Shown: positions 55,475 to 64,000, counted from the stretch's first letter. The stretch: 64,000 nucleotides of DNA from Leifsonia psychrotolerans (GCF_013410665.1 NZ_JACCFM010000001.1:1240001-1304000); one strand, 5' to 3'. Notes: generated from the letters alone by a model not told the origin. Made by a program: numbers and translations.

Positions 55475-55638
55475 CGTTGTGCGCCTGGGCAGCACAACGA
55501 CAATCGGTTTGCGCAATGATCGGTTGATCATTACTCCTGGTGCCCGGCGCACAACCGCCTGCGCTTCATGAGGAAGTCAGGACCGAGTGGGTGTGGGAGC
55601 CATGTGGGCACGCGTAGTCATCCCGAATGACCGGGATG
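55475..55638 (-). promoter_or_regulatory. Structured 5' leader of rpsB (three inverted repeats)
   Basis: The 318 bases before rpsB (55455-55772) hold no gene on the minus strand but three perfect inverted repeats: CGTTGTGC/GCACAACG (55475-55482 and 55492-55499), AATGATC/GATCATT (55515-55521 and 55526-55532), and CATCCCG/CGGGATG (55619-55625 and 55632-55638). The first lies just upstream of the ribosome site. S2 operons are often autoregulated through the leader; that is a possible role here. No clear -35/-10 was assigned. Confidence 0.45.
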
Positions 55639-55772
55639 CTTCAAAAACTCTACCACTTCCACAGTGCTCCCCCGTGCGGCAAGGCCCCTGCACACTCCGG
55701 CACCCGTGGAGTTCTCCACTGTTTGGCGTTCACCCGGCCTCGGAGGGTCATCCCTTCGGCACGCTGGTCCGC

Positions 55773-56312
55773 ATGAGTACATCGCGAATCATTCGATCGT
55801 TGGTCGTGGCCGCGACCATTGTCGGCCTCGCCGGCGCGTCAGCCCCACCCGCCGCGCCGAGTTCGTCCACACCGCGCTGGTCCTGGCCGGTGCAGGGGTA
55901 TTCACCGGTCATCCGGCCGTTCCTGGTGCCCGAAACGCCCTATTCCGCCGGGCACCGCGGTATCGATCTCGACGCCCGCTCCGGGGCCGTCGTGATTGCC
56001 CCGTTCGTCGGCACCGTGAGCTTTGCCGGGCACGTTGTCGACCGCGACATCGTCTCGCTCAGTCATGACGGCGATCTGGTCTCCAGCTTCGAGCCCGTCA
56101 CGGCGGTGGTTTCGGTGGGCGATCAGGTGACGACCGGCCAGCCGATCGGCACTGTCGCGGCGGGCGCCCATTGCGACTCCCTCTGCCTGCACGTCGGGGT
56201 GCGGCTCCACGGGGAGTACATTTCGCCCCTCGCCCTGATCCAGGGCATCCCGCGCGCCGTCCTCCTGCCGCTGCAGCCACTACAGCCACTCAGGCGCGAG
56301 GGTGGGCCGTGA
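55773..56312 (+). CDS. Secreted M23-family metallopeptidase
   Basis: A 179-residue protein with a signal peptide (LVVAATIVGLAGASAPPA) and a compact M23/LytM domain. The zinc ligands are in GHRGIDLDA (His and Asp) and LCLHVGVRLHG (His), with the loop AGAHCDSLCLH supplying two Cys. It probably hydrolyses peptidoglycan cross-links or acts as an amidase activator. The ATG has no clear ribosome site, so the start is uncertain. It is divergent from rpsB and converges on xerC with an overlap of 23 bases. Confidence 0.85.
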   Translation: MSTSRIIRSLVVAATIVGLAGASAPPAAPSSSTPRWSWPVQGYSPVIRPFLVPETPYSAGHRGIDLDARSGAVVIAPFVGTVSFAGHVVDRDIVSLSHDGDLVSSFEPVTAVVSVGDQVTTGQPIGTVAAGAHCDSLCLHVGVRLHGEYISPLALIQGIPRAVLLPLQPLQPLRREGGP

Positions 56313-57213
56313 GATAGCTCTGCTTGAGCCGCTCGGCCGAGACATGCGTATAAATCTGAGTCGTACCCAGACTGGCGTGACCCAGCAGTTCTTGAACCGC
56401 ACGCAGGTCCGCTCCTCCGTCCAGGAGATGAGTGGCTGCCGTGTGCCGCAGCGCGTGCGGGCCGGCCGGGCCGTTGCCGGGCAGGTCAGACACCAGCCCC
56501 GCGACGAGTCGATACACCGACCGCACGCCGAGTCGGGTCCGCCGGGCCCCGATGAACAGTGCCGCGGTGGGCAGAGTCGGATCGGTCAGCGCCGGGCGGG
56601 CTTGACGCAGGTAGTCGACGAGTGCGGTCTGGGCGGGAACACCGAAGGGCACCACGCGTTCTTTGGCCCCCTTGCCGGTGACCCGAACGGTGAGGCGATC
56701 GAAGTCGACATCGCTCAGGTCGAGGCCAACGAGCTCGGAGACGCGCAGCGCCGAGGCGTAGAGCAACTCGATGATGGCCAGGTCGCGCAGTGCCGCCGGG
56801 TCTGCACTCGTGGCACGAAGCGTGAGCGATGCGAAGAGATCGTGCATCTGCGAGCGATTGATGACTCGGGGCAGCGGTCGACCCGGTTTCGGTGACCGCA
56901 ATCGAACGCCCGGATCCGTCGCCAGGGTTTCTGTCGTCACAAGCCACGCCGTGAAGCTCCGCGCCGCCGCGGAACGGCGTGACAGGGTGGCCCGGGACAA
57001 CCCCGATTGGCTGCCCAGCCACACCCAGTCGCGCAGCAGATCGAGGGTGAGCTCCTGCACAGCAGTCGCGTTCCGGGCCGACGCGAATTCACGAAGATGG
57101 GTCAGATCAGAGCGATACGCACGCACGGTATGCAGGGAGTACGCGCGCTCGGCCTGCAGGTAGGCCAGAAAATTGTCGATGGCAACCGACATTTCATTCC
57201 ACTCGGAGCTCAT
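56290..57213 (-). CDS. xerC: Tyrosine recombinase XerC
   Basis: A 307-residue integrase-family recombinase for chromosome dimer resolution. The catalytic set is complete: Arg157 (SALRVSE), Lys181, His253-x2-Arg256 (HALRHTAA), His279 (LLGHASLG) and Tyr288 (QIYTHV). The N-terminal SAM-like core-binding domain spans about 8-95. Its ATG shares one base with the stop of the preceding phosphoesterase gene. The rpsB-xerC-dprA neighbourhood supports housekeeping XerC, not a mobile integrase. Confidence 0.93.
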   Translation of the reverse strand: MSSEWNEMSVAIDNFLAYLQAERAYSLHTVRAYRSDLTHLREFASARNATAVQELTLDLLRDWVWLGSQSGLSRATLSRRSAAARSFTAWLVTTETLATDPGVRLRSPKPGRPLPRVINRSQMHDLFASLTLRATSADPAALRDLAIIELLYASALRVSELVGLDLSDVDFDRLTVRVTGKGAKERVVPFGVPAQTALVDYLRQARPALTDPTLPTAALFIGARRTRLGVRSVYRLVAGLVSDLPGNGPAGPHALRHTAATHLLDGGADLRAVQELLGHASLGTTQIYTHVSAERLKQSYLTAHPRA

Positions 57214-58121
57214 CAGCGCTCCTGTTTCGAGAAGGCGTTCAGGCGATCGTCGGCGTTCAACAGTTCCAAGCGGGCCAGAAAGGTCGCGTCGAAGTGGGTT
57301 GCGACATCAAACTCCCCCACCGGCACCACTGAATGCACGATCTGGTCGTCGTACACGTGCACGAGATTGAATGATTGGCCACCGACCACCCCGGTCAGTT
57401 CGCGCACCGGCGCACTGACATCCATGGTGTAGCACGTGGCGGCTGCGACCGACACGGGGATTCCCGCGAAGAGTCCGGTCGTGGCGTAGTGCAGATGCCC
57501 ACCCAGGATCGCTCGAATATCGCTCCCTCGGACGACCTCGGCGAGCCTCTCCTGCTTCTGCAACTCGAGAATGCTCATCAGCGACAATGGCGTGGGTATC
57601 GGCGGGTGGTGCAGGGCGAGCAGAGTGCCGTGTGGAGCAGGGACGCGCAGTACACCGGCCAGCCAGTCAAGCTGCGTCTCGCCCAGTTCGCCGTGGTGGT
57701 AGCCGGGCACGCTTGTGTCGAGTGAGACGATGCGCAGACCTCGAATATCAACGACGCGGTCGACAGGCTCTGCTGAGGCGGGCTCCCGCAGAAGCTCGGT
57801 GCGGAAGGCCCCGCGTGCGTCATGGTTTCCCATCACCCAGATCAGCTGTGAGCCAAGCTGCTTCGCCGTCGCTTCGACGAGGTCACGGATGCGCCGGTAG
57901 GCATCGGCCTCACCGCGATCTGCGATATCACCGGTGACAACGATCGCGTCGGGCCGCAAGCCTGACCGTTCCACTTGTTCCAGCACGCGACTCACCAGCC
58001 GGTCGGTGTCGATTGTTCCGTAAAGAGGGCGATGGCGGCTGAGTAGGTGGGTGTCGCTCAGATGAACAATCACGCGTTCCGCCAACGGATACTGACCTAG
58101 CTGGTGCTGTGTAACTGCCAT
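57213..58121 (-). CDS. Metallophosphoesterase (CpdA/Icc-like cyclic nucleotide phosphodiesterase family)
   Basis: About 302 residues with the full calcineurin-like metal motifs: LSDTHLL, VTGDIADRG, MGNHDARG, LALHHPPIP and GGHLHYATTG. Start ATG 58121 has GAGAGG 5 nt upstream. The arrangement matches class III cyclic-AMP phosphodiesterases (CpdA, Rv0805-like), but the substrate may equally be another phosphodiester. It overlaps xerC by one base. Confidence 0.88.
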   Translation of the reverse strand: MAVTQHQLGQYPLAERVIVHLSDTHLLSRHRPLYGTIDTDRLVSRVLEQVERSGLRPDAIVVTGDIADRGEADAYRRIRDLVEATAKQLGSQLIWVMGNHDARGAFRTELLREPASAEPVDRVVDIRGLRIVSLDTSVPGYHHGELGETQLDWLAGVLRVPAPHGTLLALHHPPIPTPLSLMSILELQKQERLAEVVRGSDIRAILGGHLHYATTGLFAGIPVSVAAATCYTMDVSAPVRELTGVVGGQSFNLVHVYDDQIVHSVVPVGEFDVATHFDATFLARLELLNADDRLNAFSKQER

Positions 58122-58300
58122 GCGGCCCTCTCGCTCACGACGGTATTCGACGCGACACATCGAGCTCCCGCAGTACAGCCAGAATACAACGCCTCGAACA
58201 CGGAATCACTAGTATTGGCGAACGTGCCGAACCCGAACTGCGCGATCAGATCAGGCCACTCCACCACTGTGCGCGCACAGAGATTGCAGGATTTTCCACA

Positions 58301-59710
58301 ATGCCCGAATTGGATACGAGAAGTGCGCACACGATTGACGCCAGAAGGTTTGCTCGACGACTCAGCCTGCTGGGCGGTGCAATTCTCGTCGCTGCCGGCT
58401 CCCTCACACTCGCAGCTCCGGCTCACGCAGCACCGCTCACTCATGACATCGACGGCCTAACCTACTCGGTCGATTCGGCGAATCCCGCCGCCGGCGCGAC
58501 GGTGCTCTCCTTCACTGATTCAAACGGTCAAACCGCCCTGGCAATTCCTGCCCTCATTGAGGCCGGCGGCCAGGCGTATCCCGTGACCACGATTGCCGAG
58601 GAGGCGTTCCTAGGGTCTGGCGACGGCGCCGGATTGGCCGACGTGACCTTGCCGGACTCCATCACCACAATCGGCGCTCTTGCGTTCGCAGGTAACGACC
58701 TGACCACGATCACTCTCCCGAGCCAGTTGACATCGATTGGCAACGACGCGTTTGCCAACAATTATTTGCAGTCCGTCGTCATTCCAGACAGAGTCATCTC
58801 GATCGACAACTACGCCTTCTATCAGAACGGTATGGCGTCGCTCGATCTTGGGCGTTCGGTGACCACAATCGGCGGTCTTGCTTTTGCCGGCAACCAGCTC
58901 ACTTCGCTCGACGTTCCTGACTCAGTCGTCAGTATCGATATGGCTGCATTCGCGTTCAACGAGCTGCAGGACGTGACAATCGGCACCGCTATCCAGTCAA
59001 TCGCCGGGAGTGCGTTCACGCAGAACTTCGCCTGGGATTGGGAGCCTTTCACCGACCCGTGGCTCATCGACTTCACGGCCCAAAACTCGACTCTGACGAA
59101 CGTCACGTTCACCGGCGCGGCCCCCGCCGACATGGTGTTTGCCGGCACCGGCGTCAACGGCGACTTCGACGGCTCGTTCGGGCCCGCATTCAACGTGACT
59201 GTTTCCTATCCGCTGGCATTCGGCGACGCGCAGGCAGCGGGCGGATACACCAGCCCCACCTGGTTCGGTTATCCCACGCAGGCACTCGCCACCATGACAT
59301 TCGAGTTGAACGGCCACGGCGACCCGATCGCGGCGCAGAGTGTGATTGTTGGAGGTGCGGCGTCCGCGCCGGCGGCTCCCAGTGCACTCGGTTGGACCTT
59401 CACGGGTTGGTTCGCTGATGAGGCCCTGACGACACCGTTCGAGTTCACCGGGGCAATCGACTCGGACACGATTGTCTACGCCGGCTGGACCAAGAACGCC
59501 GATGTTCCGCCAGCTACGGACGATGAGACGACGCCGGGCCAATCAGGCCCCTCGGCGCACGACGTCCCGCCCACCCAACTCGCCCGTACCGGCGTTCTGG
59601 ACCAGACCGGGTTGATTGGGGCCAGTCTGACCATGCTGCTCATCGGGGCCGGACTGATCGTGGTACGACGGCACACGGGGAAGCCCCGGCAGTCAGTGCC
59701 GTCCGCGTAG
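58301..59710 (+). CDS. Leucine-rich-repeat surface protein with LAxTG sorting signal
   Basis: A 469-residue cell-wall protein. It has a long signal peptide (cleavage after AHA, near residue 43) and about five BspA/LRR_5-type repeats (85-255; units like AFAGNDLTTITLPSQLTSIG). A spacer follows, then an InlB B-repeat-like module (about 325-395, WTFTGWFADEAL). Its C-terminal sorting signal is LARTG (427-431), a hydrophobic helix, and RRHTGK. LAxTG suits class E sortases. It probably binds host or environmental polymers. It overlaps dprA by 18 bases at the 3' end. The ribosome site is weak (AGGA, about 9 nt). Confidence 0.85.
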   Translation: MPELDTRSAHTIDARRFARRLSLLGGAILVAAGSLTLAAPAHAAPLTHDIDGLTYSVDSANPAAGATVLSFTDSNGQTALAIPALIEAGGQAYPVTTIAEEAFLGSGDGAGLADVTLPDSITTIGALAFAGNDLTTITLPSQLTSIGNDAFANNYLQSVVIPDRVISIDNYAFYQNGMASLDLGRSVTTIGGLAFAGNQLTSLDVPDSVVSIDMAAFAFNELQDVTIGTAIQSIAGSAFTQNFAWDWEPFTDPWLIDFTAQNSTLTNVTFTGAAPADMVFAGTGVNGDFDGSFGPAFNVTVSYPLAFGDAQAAGGYTSPTWFGYPTQALATMTFELNGHGDPIAAQSVIVGGAASAPAAPSALGWTFTGWFADEALTTPFEFTGAIDSDTIVYAGWTKNADVPPATDDETTPGQSGPSAHDVPPTQLARTGVLDQTGLIGASLTMLLIGAGLIVVRRHTGKPRQSVPSA

Positions 59711-60949
59711 CCAGCCGGCCTCTCGCCGGCTGACACCTCCCTCGAGGTCGAGCGCTCCCAAAGCGCTGATCACCGCCGCAGTGGTCAGTCCGGCCCGCCG
59801 GGCGACGTCGGAGACCGTGCGGGGAGAGCGCATGCTCAACGCATCGAGCACCCGAATCTGTTCGCTCGTGCGTGCGTCGGACGATGCACCCGTGGCCTCG
59901 ACTGGGGCGGCGTCGAGGTTGAACGAGGCTTGCTCCCGAGCGCCGGCCAGCTCTGCCATTTCTGCAGCGTTCGTCACGCAGACCGCATCGTACTCACGGA
60001 TGAGACGATGGCAACCGGTCGAGGTGGGGCTCGTCACCGGGCCGGGCACCGCACCCAGTGGGCGCCCGAGAGCCGCTGCGTGCCCGGCCGTGTTGAGAGA
60101 GCCCGAACGCCAACCGGCCTCCAGAACGACGGTGGCATTGCTCGACGCCGCGATGAGTCTATTGCGTTGCAAAAACCGCCATTTGGTCGGTGCGGCGCCG
60201 CATGGCAGTTCGGACAGCACCGCCCCGACCTCGGCGATTCGGCCCAGCAGAGCGTCATGACCGCTCGGATAGAACCGATCGACTCCCCCCGCAAGAAAGG
60301 CCACAGTTCGACCTCCGCTCGCAAGCGCTGACCGATGCACCGCACCGTCGATTCCGTACGCGGCTCCCGACACAATTGCAAAGCCTCGGTCGACGAGCCC
60401 TGCTGCGCAGTCCATCGCAACGTGTTCGCCGTAGCCGGTGGAGGCACGGGCACCCACGAGCGCAATCGATCGTTCCAGCGCCGCCAAAGCTGGCGGCGCT
60501 CCCCGCCACCACAAGGCCAAAGGCGCGTGAACACCGAGGTCGTCGATGGCGCTGGGCCACAGTTCATCACCCGGCAGCAGCAGTTGGATTCCGGTGCGGG
60601 ACGCCTGTTCGAGCGAATGGATGACGTCGGTCGAGGAAAGCCGCGGCGTCCAGCGTTGCAGTGCCTCACCCAGCGCCTCGAGAAGGTCCTCGTCGGGTGC
60701 CACTCCCGCTTCTCGAACTGCCGTACCGAGCCTTTGTGGCGAGGGCATCTCGAGAATCAGCTTCAATGCGCCCGCCGCTCCCAGACTGCCGACGAGCATC
60801 CCGGCCAGCCCGTCACCCGGTTCGGTCAGAGTCGTCCACGCGGCACGTGCGAATCCTTCTGCGGCGGCAACCGCATCGGGAAACTCCTCGCGGCGCACTC
60901 CCGAGGCCAGCGCCACCACACGGGACTCGTCCAGTTCAAAGCGCATCAT
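59693..60949 (-). CDS. dprA: DNA processing protein DprA
   Basis: A 418-residue DprA, which loads RecA on incoming single-stranded DNA during transformation. The Rossmann-like core has LVGARASTGYGEH, GFAIVSGAAYGIDGAVHRSAL, and RNRLIAASSNATVVLEAGWRSGS split over two strands. The C-terminal winged-helix domain has MRSPRTVSDVARRAGLT. The start overlaps the comM stop (ATGA). Length is larger than the usual 360-380 because of an N-terminal extension of about 90 residues. Confidence 0.94.
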   Translation of the reverse strand: MMRFELDESRVVALASGVRREEFPDAVAAAEGFARAAWTTLTEPGDGLAGMLVGSLGAAGALKLILEMPSPQRLGTAVREAGVAPDEDLLEALGEALQRWTPRLSSTDVIHSLEQASRTGIQLLLPGDELWPSAIDDLGVHAPLALWWRGAPPALAALERSIALVGARASTGYGEHVAMDCAAGLVDRGFAIVSGAAYGIDGAVHRSALASGGRTVAFLAGGVDRFYPSGHDALLGRIAEVGAVLSELPCGAAPTKWRFLQRNRLIAASSNATVVLEAGWRSGSLNTAGHAAALGRPLGAVPGPVTSPTSTGCHRLIREYDAVCVTNAAEMAELAGAREQASFNLDAAPVEATGASSDARTSEQIRVLDALSMRSPRTVSDVARRAGLTTAAVISALGALDLEGGVSRREAGWLRGRH

Positions 60950-62481
60950 GATGACATTCCCTTTCTGAGATAGAGCGCCTGACCGATGTGTTCGGCACCC
61001 GGGCCACTCACACCCTCAAGATCAGCGATGCTCCAGGCGACCTTCAGCACCCGGTCATATCCACGCATGGTGAGGCCGCCTCGTTCCAGCGCTCGGTCAA
61101 GGAGCGCAGTCGTAGCCCGCGCGAGACGCATCCGCTGGCCACGCAGCCAGGTGCCCGGTACGTGTGAGTTCAGTGACCAGGGGGTGCCCGCCCACCGCGC
61201 CTCGGCTGCGGCACGCGCGTTGATCACCCGTTCCCGTGCCTCCGCGGTCGACAACCGGGGTTCGTCTGTCGCCACGCGCAGCTGCGCGGCAGTGATTCGA
61301 CGCATCGTCAACTGAATATCGATGCGGTCGAGCAACGGTCCGGAGATGCGGGCGAGATAGCGTCGCCTCGAGTTGGGCGGGCAGGTGCATTCCCGGTCTG
61401 CCGCGCCGAACTGACCACACGGACACGGGTTGGCAGCCATGATCAGCTGAAATCGGGCGGGAAAGTGGGCGACCCCATTGGCCCGGTGAATGCTGATGAC
61501 ACCCGATTCCAACGGCTGACGCAACGCGTCAAGAACGGAGGCGGCAAATTCGGGCGCCTCATCCAGAAAGAGCACACCGTGTGACGCCCGCACCGCCGCA
61601 CCCGGTCGGATCAGGCCACTCCCGCCACCCACCATTGCCGCTGCCGTCGCGGTGTGATGAGGGGCCTCAAGAGGAGGGCGCACGATCAGCGACGTTCCGA
61701 TGCCTCTGCCACTCAGGGAACGTAGCGAACTCACCTCGAGCGACGCGGGGCCATCAAGATCGGGCAGCAGGCCCGGCAGGCGGGCGGCCAGCATCGACTT
61801 GCCTGCCCCCGGAGGACCCACCATCAGCACGTGATGGCCCCCGGCAGCCGCAATCTGCAGGGCGAGAATCACGTCATCGTTTCCGACGACGTCTGAAAGA
61901 TCAAGGTCGTCGGCCCGGATGTCTGGTTCGATCGGAAGGCGCAGAGGCTCCACCAGAACCGGCTCGAGCACCGCGCCGTGCCAGATCGCTGCGTCACGCA
62001 AGGAACTCACTCCGATGACGCGAACTCCCGGCACCAACCGCGCTTCGTCGGCGTTTCCTTCCGGAACCATGACCGTGCACGGTCCGTGGAGTGCTGCCGC
62101 GACCACCGACGGCAGCATTCCGAGTATGGGCCGCAGCCGCCCGTCGAGCGCGAGCTCACCAATGTGCACGACAGACTTCACCGACGACGCGTCGACCACG
62201 TCGTCGGCAGCCAGACAGGCGAGGGCGATGGCCAAATCGAAGCCAGAGCCGTGTTTCGGCAATGACGCCGGCGAGAGATTGATCGTGAGCTTCTTATGCG
62301 TGAGCGGGCAACCCGAGTTCTTCGCCGCCGAACGCACGCGTGAGGTCGCCTCCGACAGCGCCGCGTCAGGCAACCCGATCAGCACCATGGCCGGCAACTG
62401 GTCGGACATGTCGGCCTCGACTTCGACGAGCGCCCCAGCGAGCCCAATCAGGGCGACCGCGTGCGTCAACGCGTGCCCCAT
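60946..62481 (-). CDS. comM: YifB/ComM family Mg-chelatase-like AAA+ ATPase
   Basis: A 511-residue ATPase. The N-terminal ChlI-like/Lon-protease-like domain has LIGLPDAALSEATSRVRSA and LPKHGSGFDLAIALACLAADD. The Mg-chelatase AAA+ core has Walker A VGPPGAGKSMLAARLPGLLP and FLDEAPEFAASVLDALRQPL, with the zinc-like Cys cluster ANPCPCGQFGAADREC. ComM is a branch-migration helicase for natural transformation. It shares one base with yraN and four with dprA. Confidence 0.94.
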   Translation of the reverse strand: MGHALTHAVALIGLAGALVEVEADMSDQLPAMVLIGLPDAALSEATSRVRSAAKNSGCPLTHKKLTINLSPASLPKHGSGFDLAIALACLAADDVVDASSVKSVVHIGELALDGRLRPILGMLPSVVAAALHGPCTVMVPEGNADEARLVPGVRVIGVSSLRDAAIWHGAVLEPVLVEPLRLPIEPDIRADDLDLSDVVGNDDVILALQIAAAGGHHVLMVGPPGAGKSMLAARLPGLLPDLDGPASLEVSSLRSLSGRGIGTSLIVRPPLEAPHHTATAAAMVGGGSGLIRPGAAVRASHGVLFLDEAPEFAASVLDALRQPLESGVISIHRANGVAHFPARFQLIMAANPCPCGQFGAADRECTCPPNSRRRYLARISGPLLDRIDIQLTMRRITAAQLRVATDEPRLSTAEARERVINARAAAEARWAGTPWSLNSHVPGTWLRGQRMRLARATTALLDRALERGGLTMRGYDRVLKVAWSIADLEGVSGPGAEHIGQALYLRKGMSS

Positions 62482-62837
62482 CAGAACACACCCTCGAGAT
62501 GCTCGATCACCGGTTCCGCACCGGGCGACGCGATGACGGCGATCGCATCGATACGGATGCGCCGGGGGCGCTGCTCAGCCTGTGCACACCAGGCCGCGGC
62601 GAGCCGGCGCAGTCGCGCCAGTTTCACGACGGTGATCGCCTCGAACGGGTGCCCAAACCCCAGCCCTGATCGAGTCTTGACCTCGACGAAGACTACCGCG
62701 CCGCGCTTTTCGGCGATCACGTCGATTTCGCCCTGCACACACCGCCAATTGCGTTCGACCACCCGATAGCCGTGCGCCACGAGGTAGTCACAGGCCACGT
62801 CTTCGCCGTGCTTGCCCACCACATCCTTCTTCGCCAT
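62481..62837 (-). CDS. YraN family (UPF0102) endonuclease-like protein
   Basis: A 118-residue protein of the UPF0102/YraN family with a PD-(D/E)xK nuclease-like fold. Motifs seen are GKHGEDVACDYLVAHGYRV, GEIDVIAEKRGAVVFVEVKT, and LARLRRLAAAWCAQ. GGAGG lies 5 nt before the ATG. It is first in yraN-comM-dprA. The family's function is unproven; linkage suggests DNA uptake or repair. Confidence 0.94.
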   Translation of the reverse strand: MAKKDVVGKHGEDVACDYLVAHGYRVVERNWRCVQGEIDVIAEKRGAVVFVEVKTRSGLGFGHPFEAITVVKLARLRRLAAAWCAQAEQRPRRIRIDAIAVIASPGAEPVIEHLEGVF

Positions 62838-62946
62838 GACGACCTCCGCTTGAAGTGTCGCCGACGCTGAAGCCGGCGGCAGCGAAAAGTGCGGGTTCGG
62901 TGCACAACCCGGCGGGGGCCTTCCTGGGGAGGGTGCCGGTTAACGA

Positions 62947-62982
62947 CCCGGCCGGACCAGATGTCTCTGGCCCGGCCGGGTG
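62947..62982. terminator. Strong hairpin, probable terminator of gap
   Basis: A 16-bp stem with one mismatch (62947-62962 pairing 62967-62982, ACCCGGCCGG.CCAGA) and a 4-nt loop, 19 bases after the gap stop codon. No T-run follows on either strand, so it may work as a GC-rich intrinsic or Rho-assisted terminator. The remaining 62838-63001 gap shows nothing else. Confidence 0.6.
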
Positions 62983-63001
62983 CTGCAACTAGATCGTGTG
63001 A

Positions 63002-64000
63002 TTACGCCTCGGGATACACGCGCGGGTGAACCCCGGCCATCTCCTCGAGCACACGCACGACCTGGCAGCTGTAGCCGAACTCGTTGTCGTACCAGACATA
63101 GAGAATCGCCTTCTTGCCCGTGCTGATCGTGGCTAGCCCGTCGACGATACCGGCCCGGCGCGAGCCGAGAAAGTCGCTCGACACCACCTCGGGCGAATCG
63201 ATGTAGTCGATCTGCTTGTGCAATGACGAGTGCAACGACATGTTTCGCAGGTACGTGTTCAACTCGTCCTTGGTGGCCTCTTTTTCGAGGCTCAGGTGCA
63301 AGATCGCCATCGACACGTCAGGCGTCGGAACGCGGATGGCGTTGCCGGTGAGCTTGCCCGCCAGTTCCGGCAGAGCCTTCGCCACGGCGCTCGCCGCACC
63401 GGTTTCGGTGATCACCATGTTCAGCGCCGCTGAACGCCCCCGACGGTCGCCCTTGTGGAAGTTGTCAATCAGGTTCTGGTCGTTCGTGAACGAGTGAACC
63501 GTCTCGACGTGACCGTCTACGATGCCGAACCTGTCGACCATGGCCTTCAACACAGGGGTAATGGCGTTGGTGGTGCAGGATGCCGCCGTGACGATCCGAT
63601 CGTCGGCGGTGATGGTGTCATGGTTGATGCCGTGCACGATATTCTTCAGCGCACCCTTACCCGGCGCGGTGAGCAGCACCCGCGCGACGCCGGGGCACTT
63701 CAAGTGCTGGGACAACCCGTCGGCATCCCGCCAGCGACCGGTGTTGTCGACGACGATCGCGTCGTGAATGCCATACGCGGTGTAGTCAACGCTGGCCGGG
63801 TCACTCGAGTAGATGACGTGGATCAGAGTGCCGTTGGCAAGAATCGTGTTGGCCTCGTCATCGACGACGATGGTGCCGTCGAAGGGACCATGCACCGAGT
63901 CGCGGCGCAGCAGGCTCGCACGTTTGGTGATGTCATTGTCTGACCCCTTACGCACGACGATCGCGCGCAGGCGTAGGCCGTGCCCACCCCCGGCGTGTTC
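63002..64000 (-). CDS. gap: Glyceraldehyde-3-phosphate dehydrogenase, long type, partial
   Basis: The last about 333 residues of a GAPDH, open to base 64000, so the start is outside the window. The active-site Cys lies in TAASCTTNAITPVLKAM; also seen are VHSFTNDQNLIDNFHKGDRR, NAIRVPTPDVSMAILHLSL and WYDNEFGYSCQVVRVLEEMA. The in-frame sequence before the usual N-terminal core (GLRLRAIVVRKGSDND) indicates the longer (about 480-residue) form found beside the classical GAPDH in actinobacteria. It catalyses oxidation of glyceraldehyde-3-phosphate; direction is not shown. A hairpin follows. Confidence 0.93.
   Translation of the reverse strand, partial: EHAGGGHGLRLRAIVVRKGSDNDITKRASLLRRDSVHGPFDGTIVVDDEANTILANGTLIHVIYSSDPASVDYTAYGIHDAIVVDNTGRWRDADGLSQHLKCPGVARVLLTAPGKGALKNIVHGINHDTITADDRIVTAASCTTNAITPVLKAMVDRFGIVDGHVETVHSFTNDQNLIDNFHKGDRRGRSAALNMVITETGAASAVAKALPELAGKLTGNAIRVPTPDVSMAILHLSLEKEATKDELNTYLRNMSLHSSLHKQIDYIDSPEVVSSDFLGSRRAGIVDGLATISTGKKAILYVWYDNEFGYSCQVVRVLEEMAGVHPRVYPEA

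Noticed and set aside
56290..57213. XerC-like gene as integrase of a mobile element
   Set aside because: It has standard XerC length and residues, lies in the conserved rpsB-dprA neighbourhood, and no att-like repeats or phage genes flank it.

Overview
The window looks like a chromosomal segment of a high-GC Gram-positive actinobacterium, most likely of the family Microbacteriaceae. The support is a DUF222/13E12-type HNH endonuclease gene beside 'GATCGAG..GTCGAGATC' hairpin repeats, the GlgE-type glucan pathway, a class F sortase next to a DUF4397 protein, an actinobacterial LigA with a long insertion, and the order csd-mnmA-(x)-ligA-(x)-gatCAB followed by cdsA-frr-pyrH-tsf-rpsB / xerC / dprA-comM-yraN. 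Genus is not determined. No rRNA, tRNA, CRISPR array, prophage or complete insertion sequence was seen.

Layout. 1-5.0 kb: an oligopeptide ABC importer operon on the minus strand (binding lipoprotein, two permeases, two ATPases, the last cut by the window edge), divergent from an Lrp/AsnC regulator. 5.8-8.9 kb: a duplicated-domain protein of unknown function, a YtfJ-like protein, DNA polymerase IV and a maleylpyruvate-isomerase-like protein. 8.9-9.8 kb: a gene-free, repeat-rich island with a probable gene remnant, then the HNH gene (9.8-11.5 kb). 11.6-17.3 kb: a polyamine-type importer (potA-D-B-C) divergent from a GntR regulator that is translationally coupled to a solitary Cache-domain protein. 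17.4-20.4 kb: DUF4397 surface protein, class F sortase, ECF sigma factor and anti-sigma factor. 20.4-33.5 kb: a VIT1/CCC1 transporter with a rubrerythrin-like head, gatCAB, a secreted DUF1023 hydrolase, ligA, a secreted GH5 enzyme, a small membrane protein, mnmA and a cysteine desulfurase. 33.5-43.1 kb: alpha-glucan metabolism (glgX, glgP, glgE, glgB) with a YbaK-type deacylase. 43.1-51.3 kb: a redox-dead thioredoxin/TPR protein, a membrane protein with an internal lipobox, a long hendecad-repeat coiled-coil protein, an AI-2E-family permease, a hydrolase, a lytic-transglycosylase-like protein and a small DivIVA-like protein. 51.3-62.8 kb: cdsA, frr, pyrH, tsf, rpsB, an M23 peptidase, xerC, a cyclic-nucleotide-type phosphoesterase, a leucine-rich LAxTG surface protein, dprA, comM and yraN. 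63.0-64.0 kb: the 3' part of a long-type gap gene.

How the parts fit. Most of the window is core metabolism and information processing, tightly packed with ATGA/GTGA/TGATG junctions. The accessory or under-described parts are the repeat island with the HNH gene, the sortase/ECF-sigma block, the two genes around 44-47.8 kb (internal-lipobox protein and hendecad filament-like protein), and the LAxTG leucine-rich protein inside the normally conserved dprA-xerC neighbourhood. Seven genes (dinB, ligA, a membrane protein, glgX, glgP, glgE and a small zinc-finger-like gene) have no Shine-Dalgarno sequence and instead a TANNNT hexamer 6-7 nt before the start codon, which points to leaderless mRNAs, including all three separately transcribed glucan genes.
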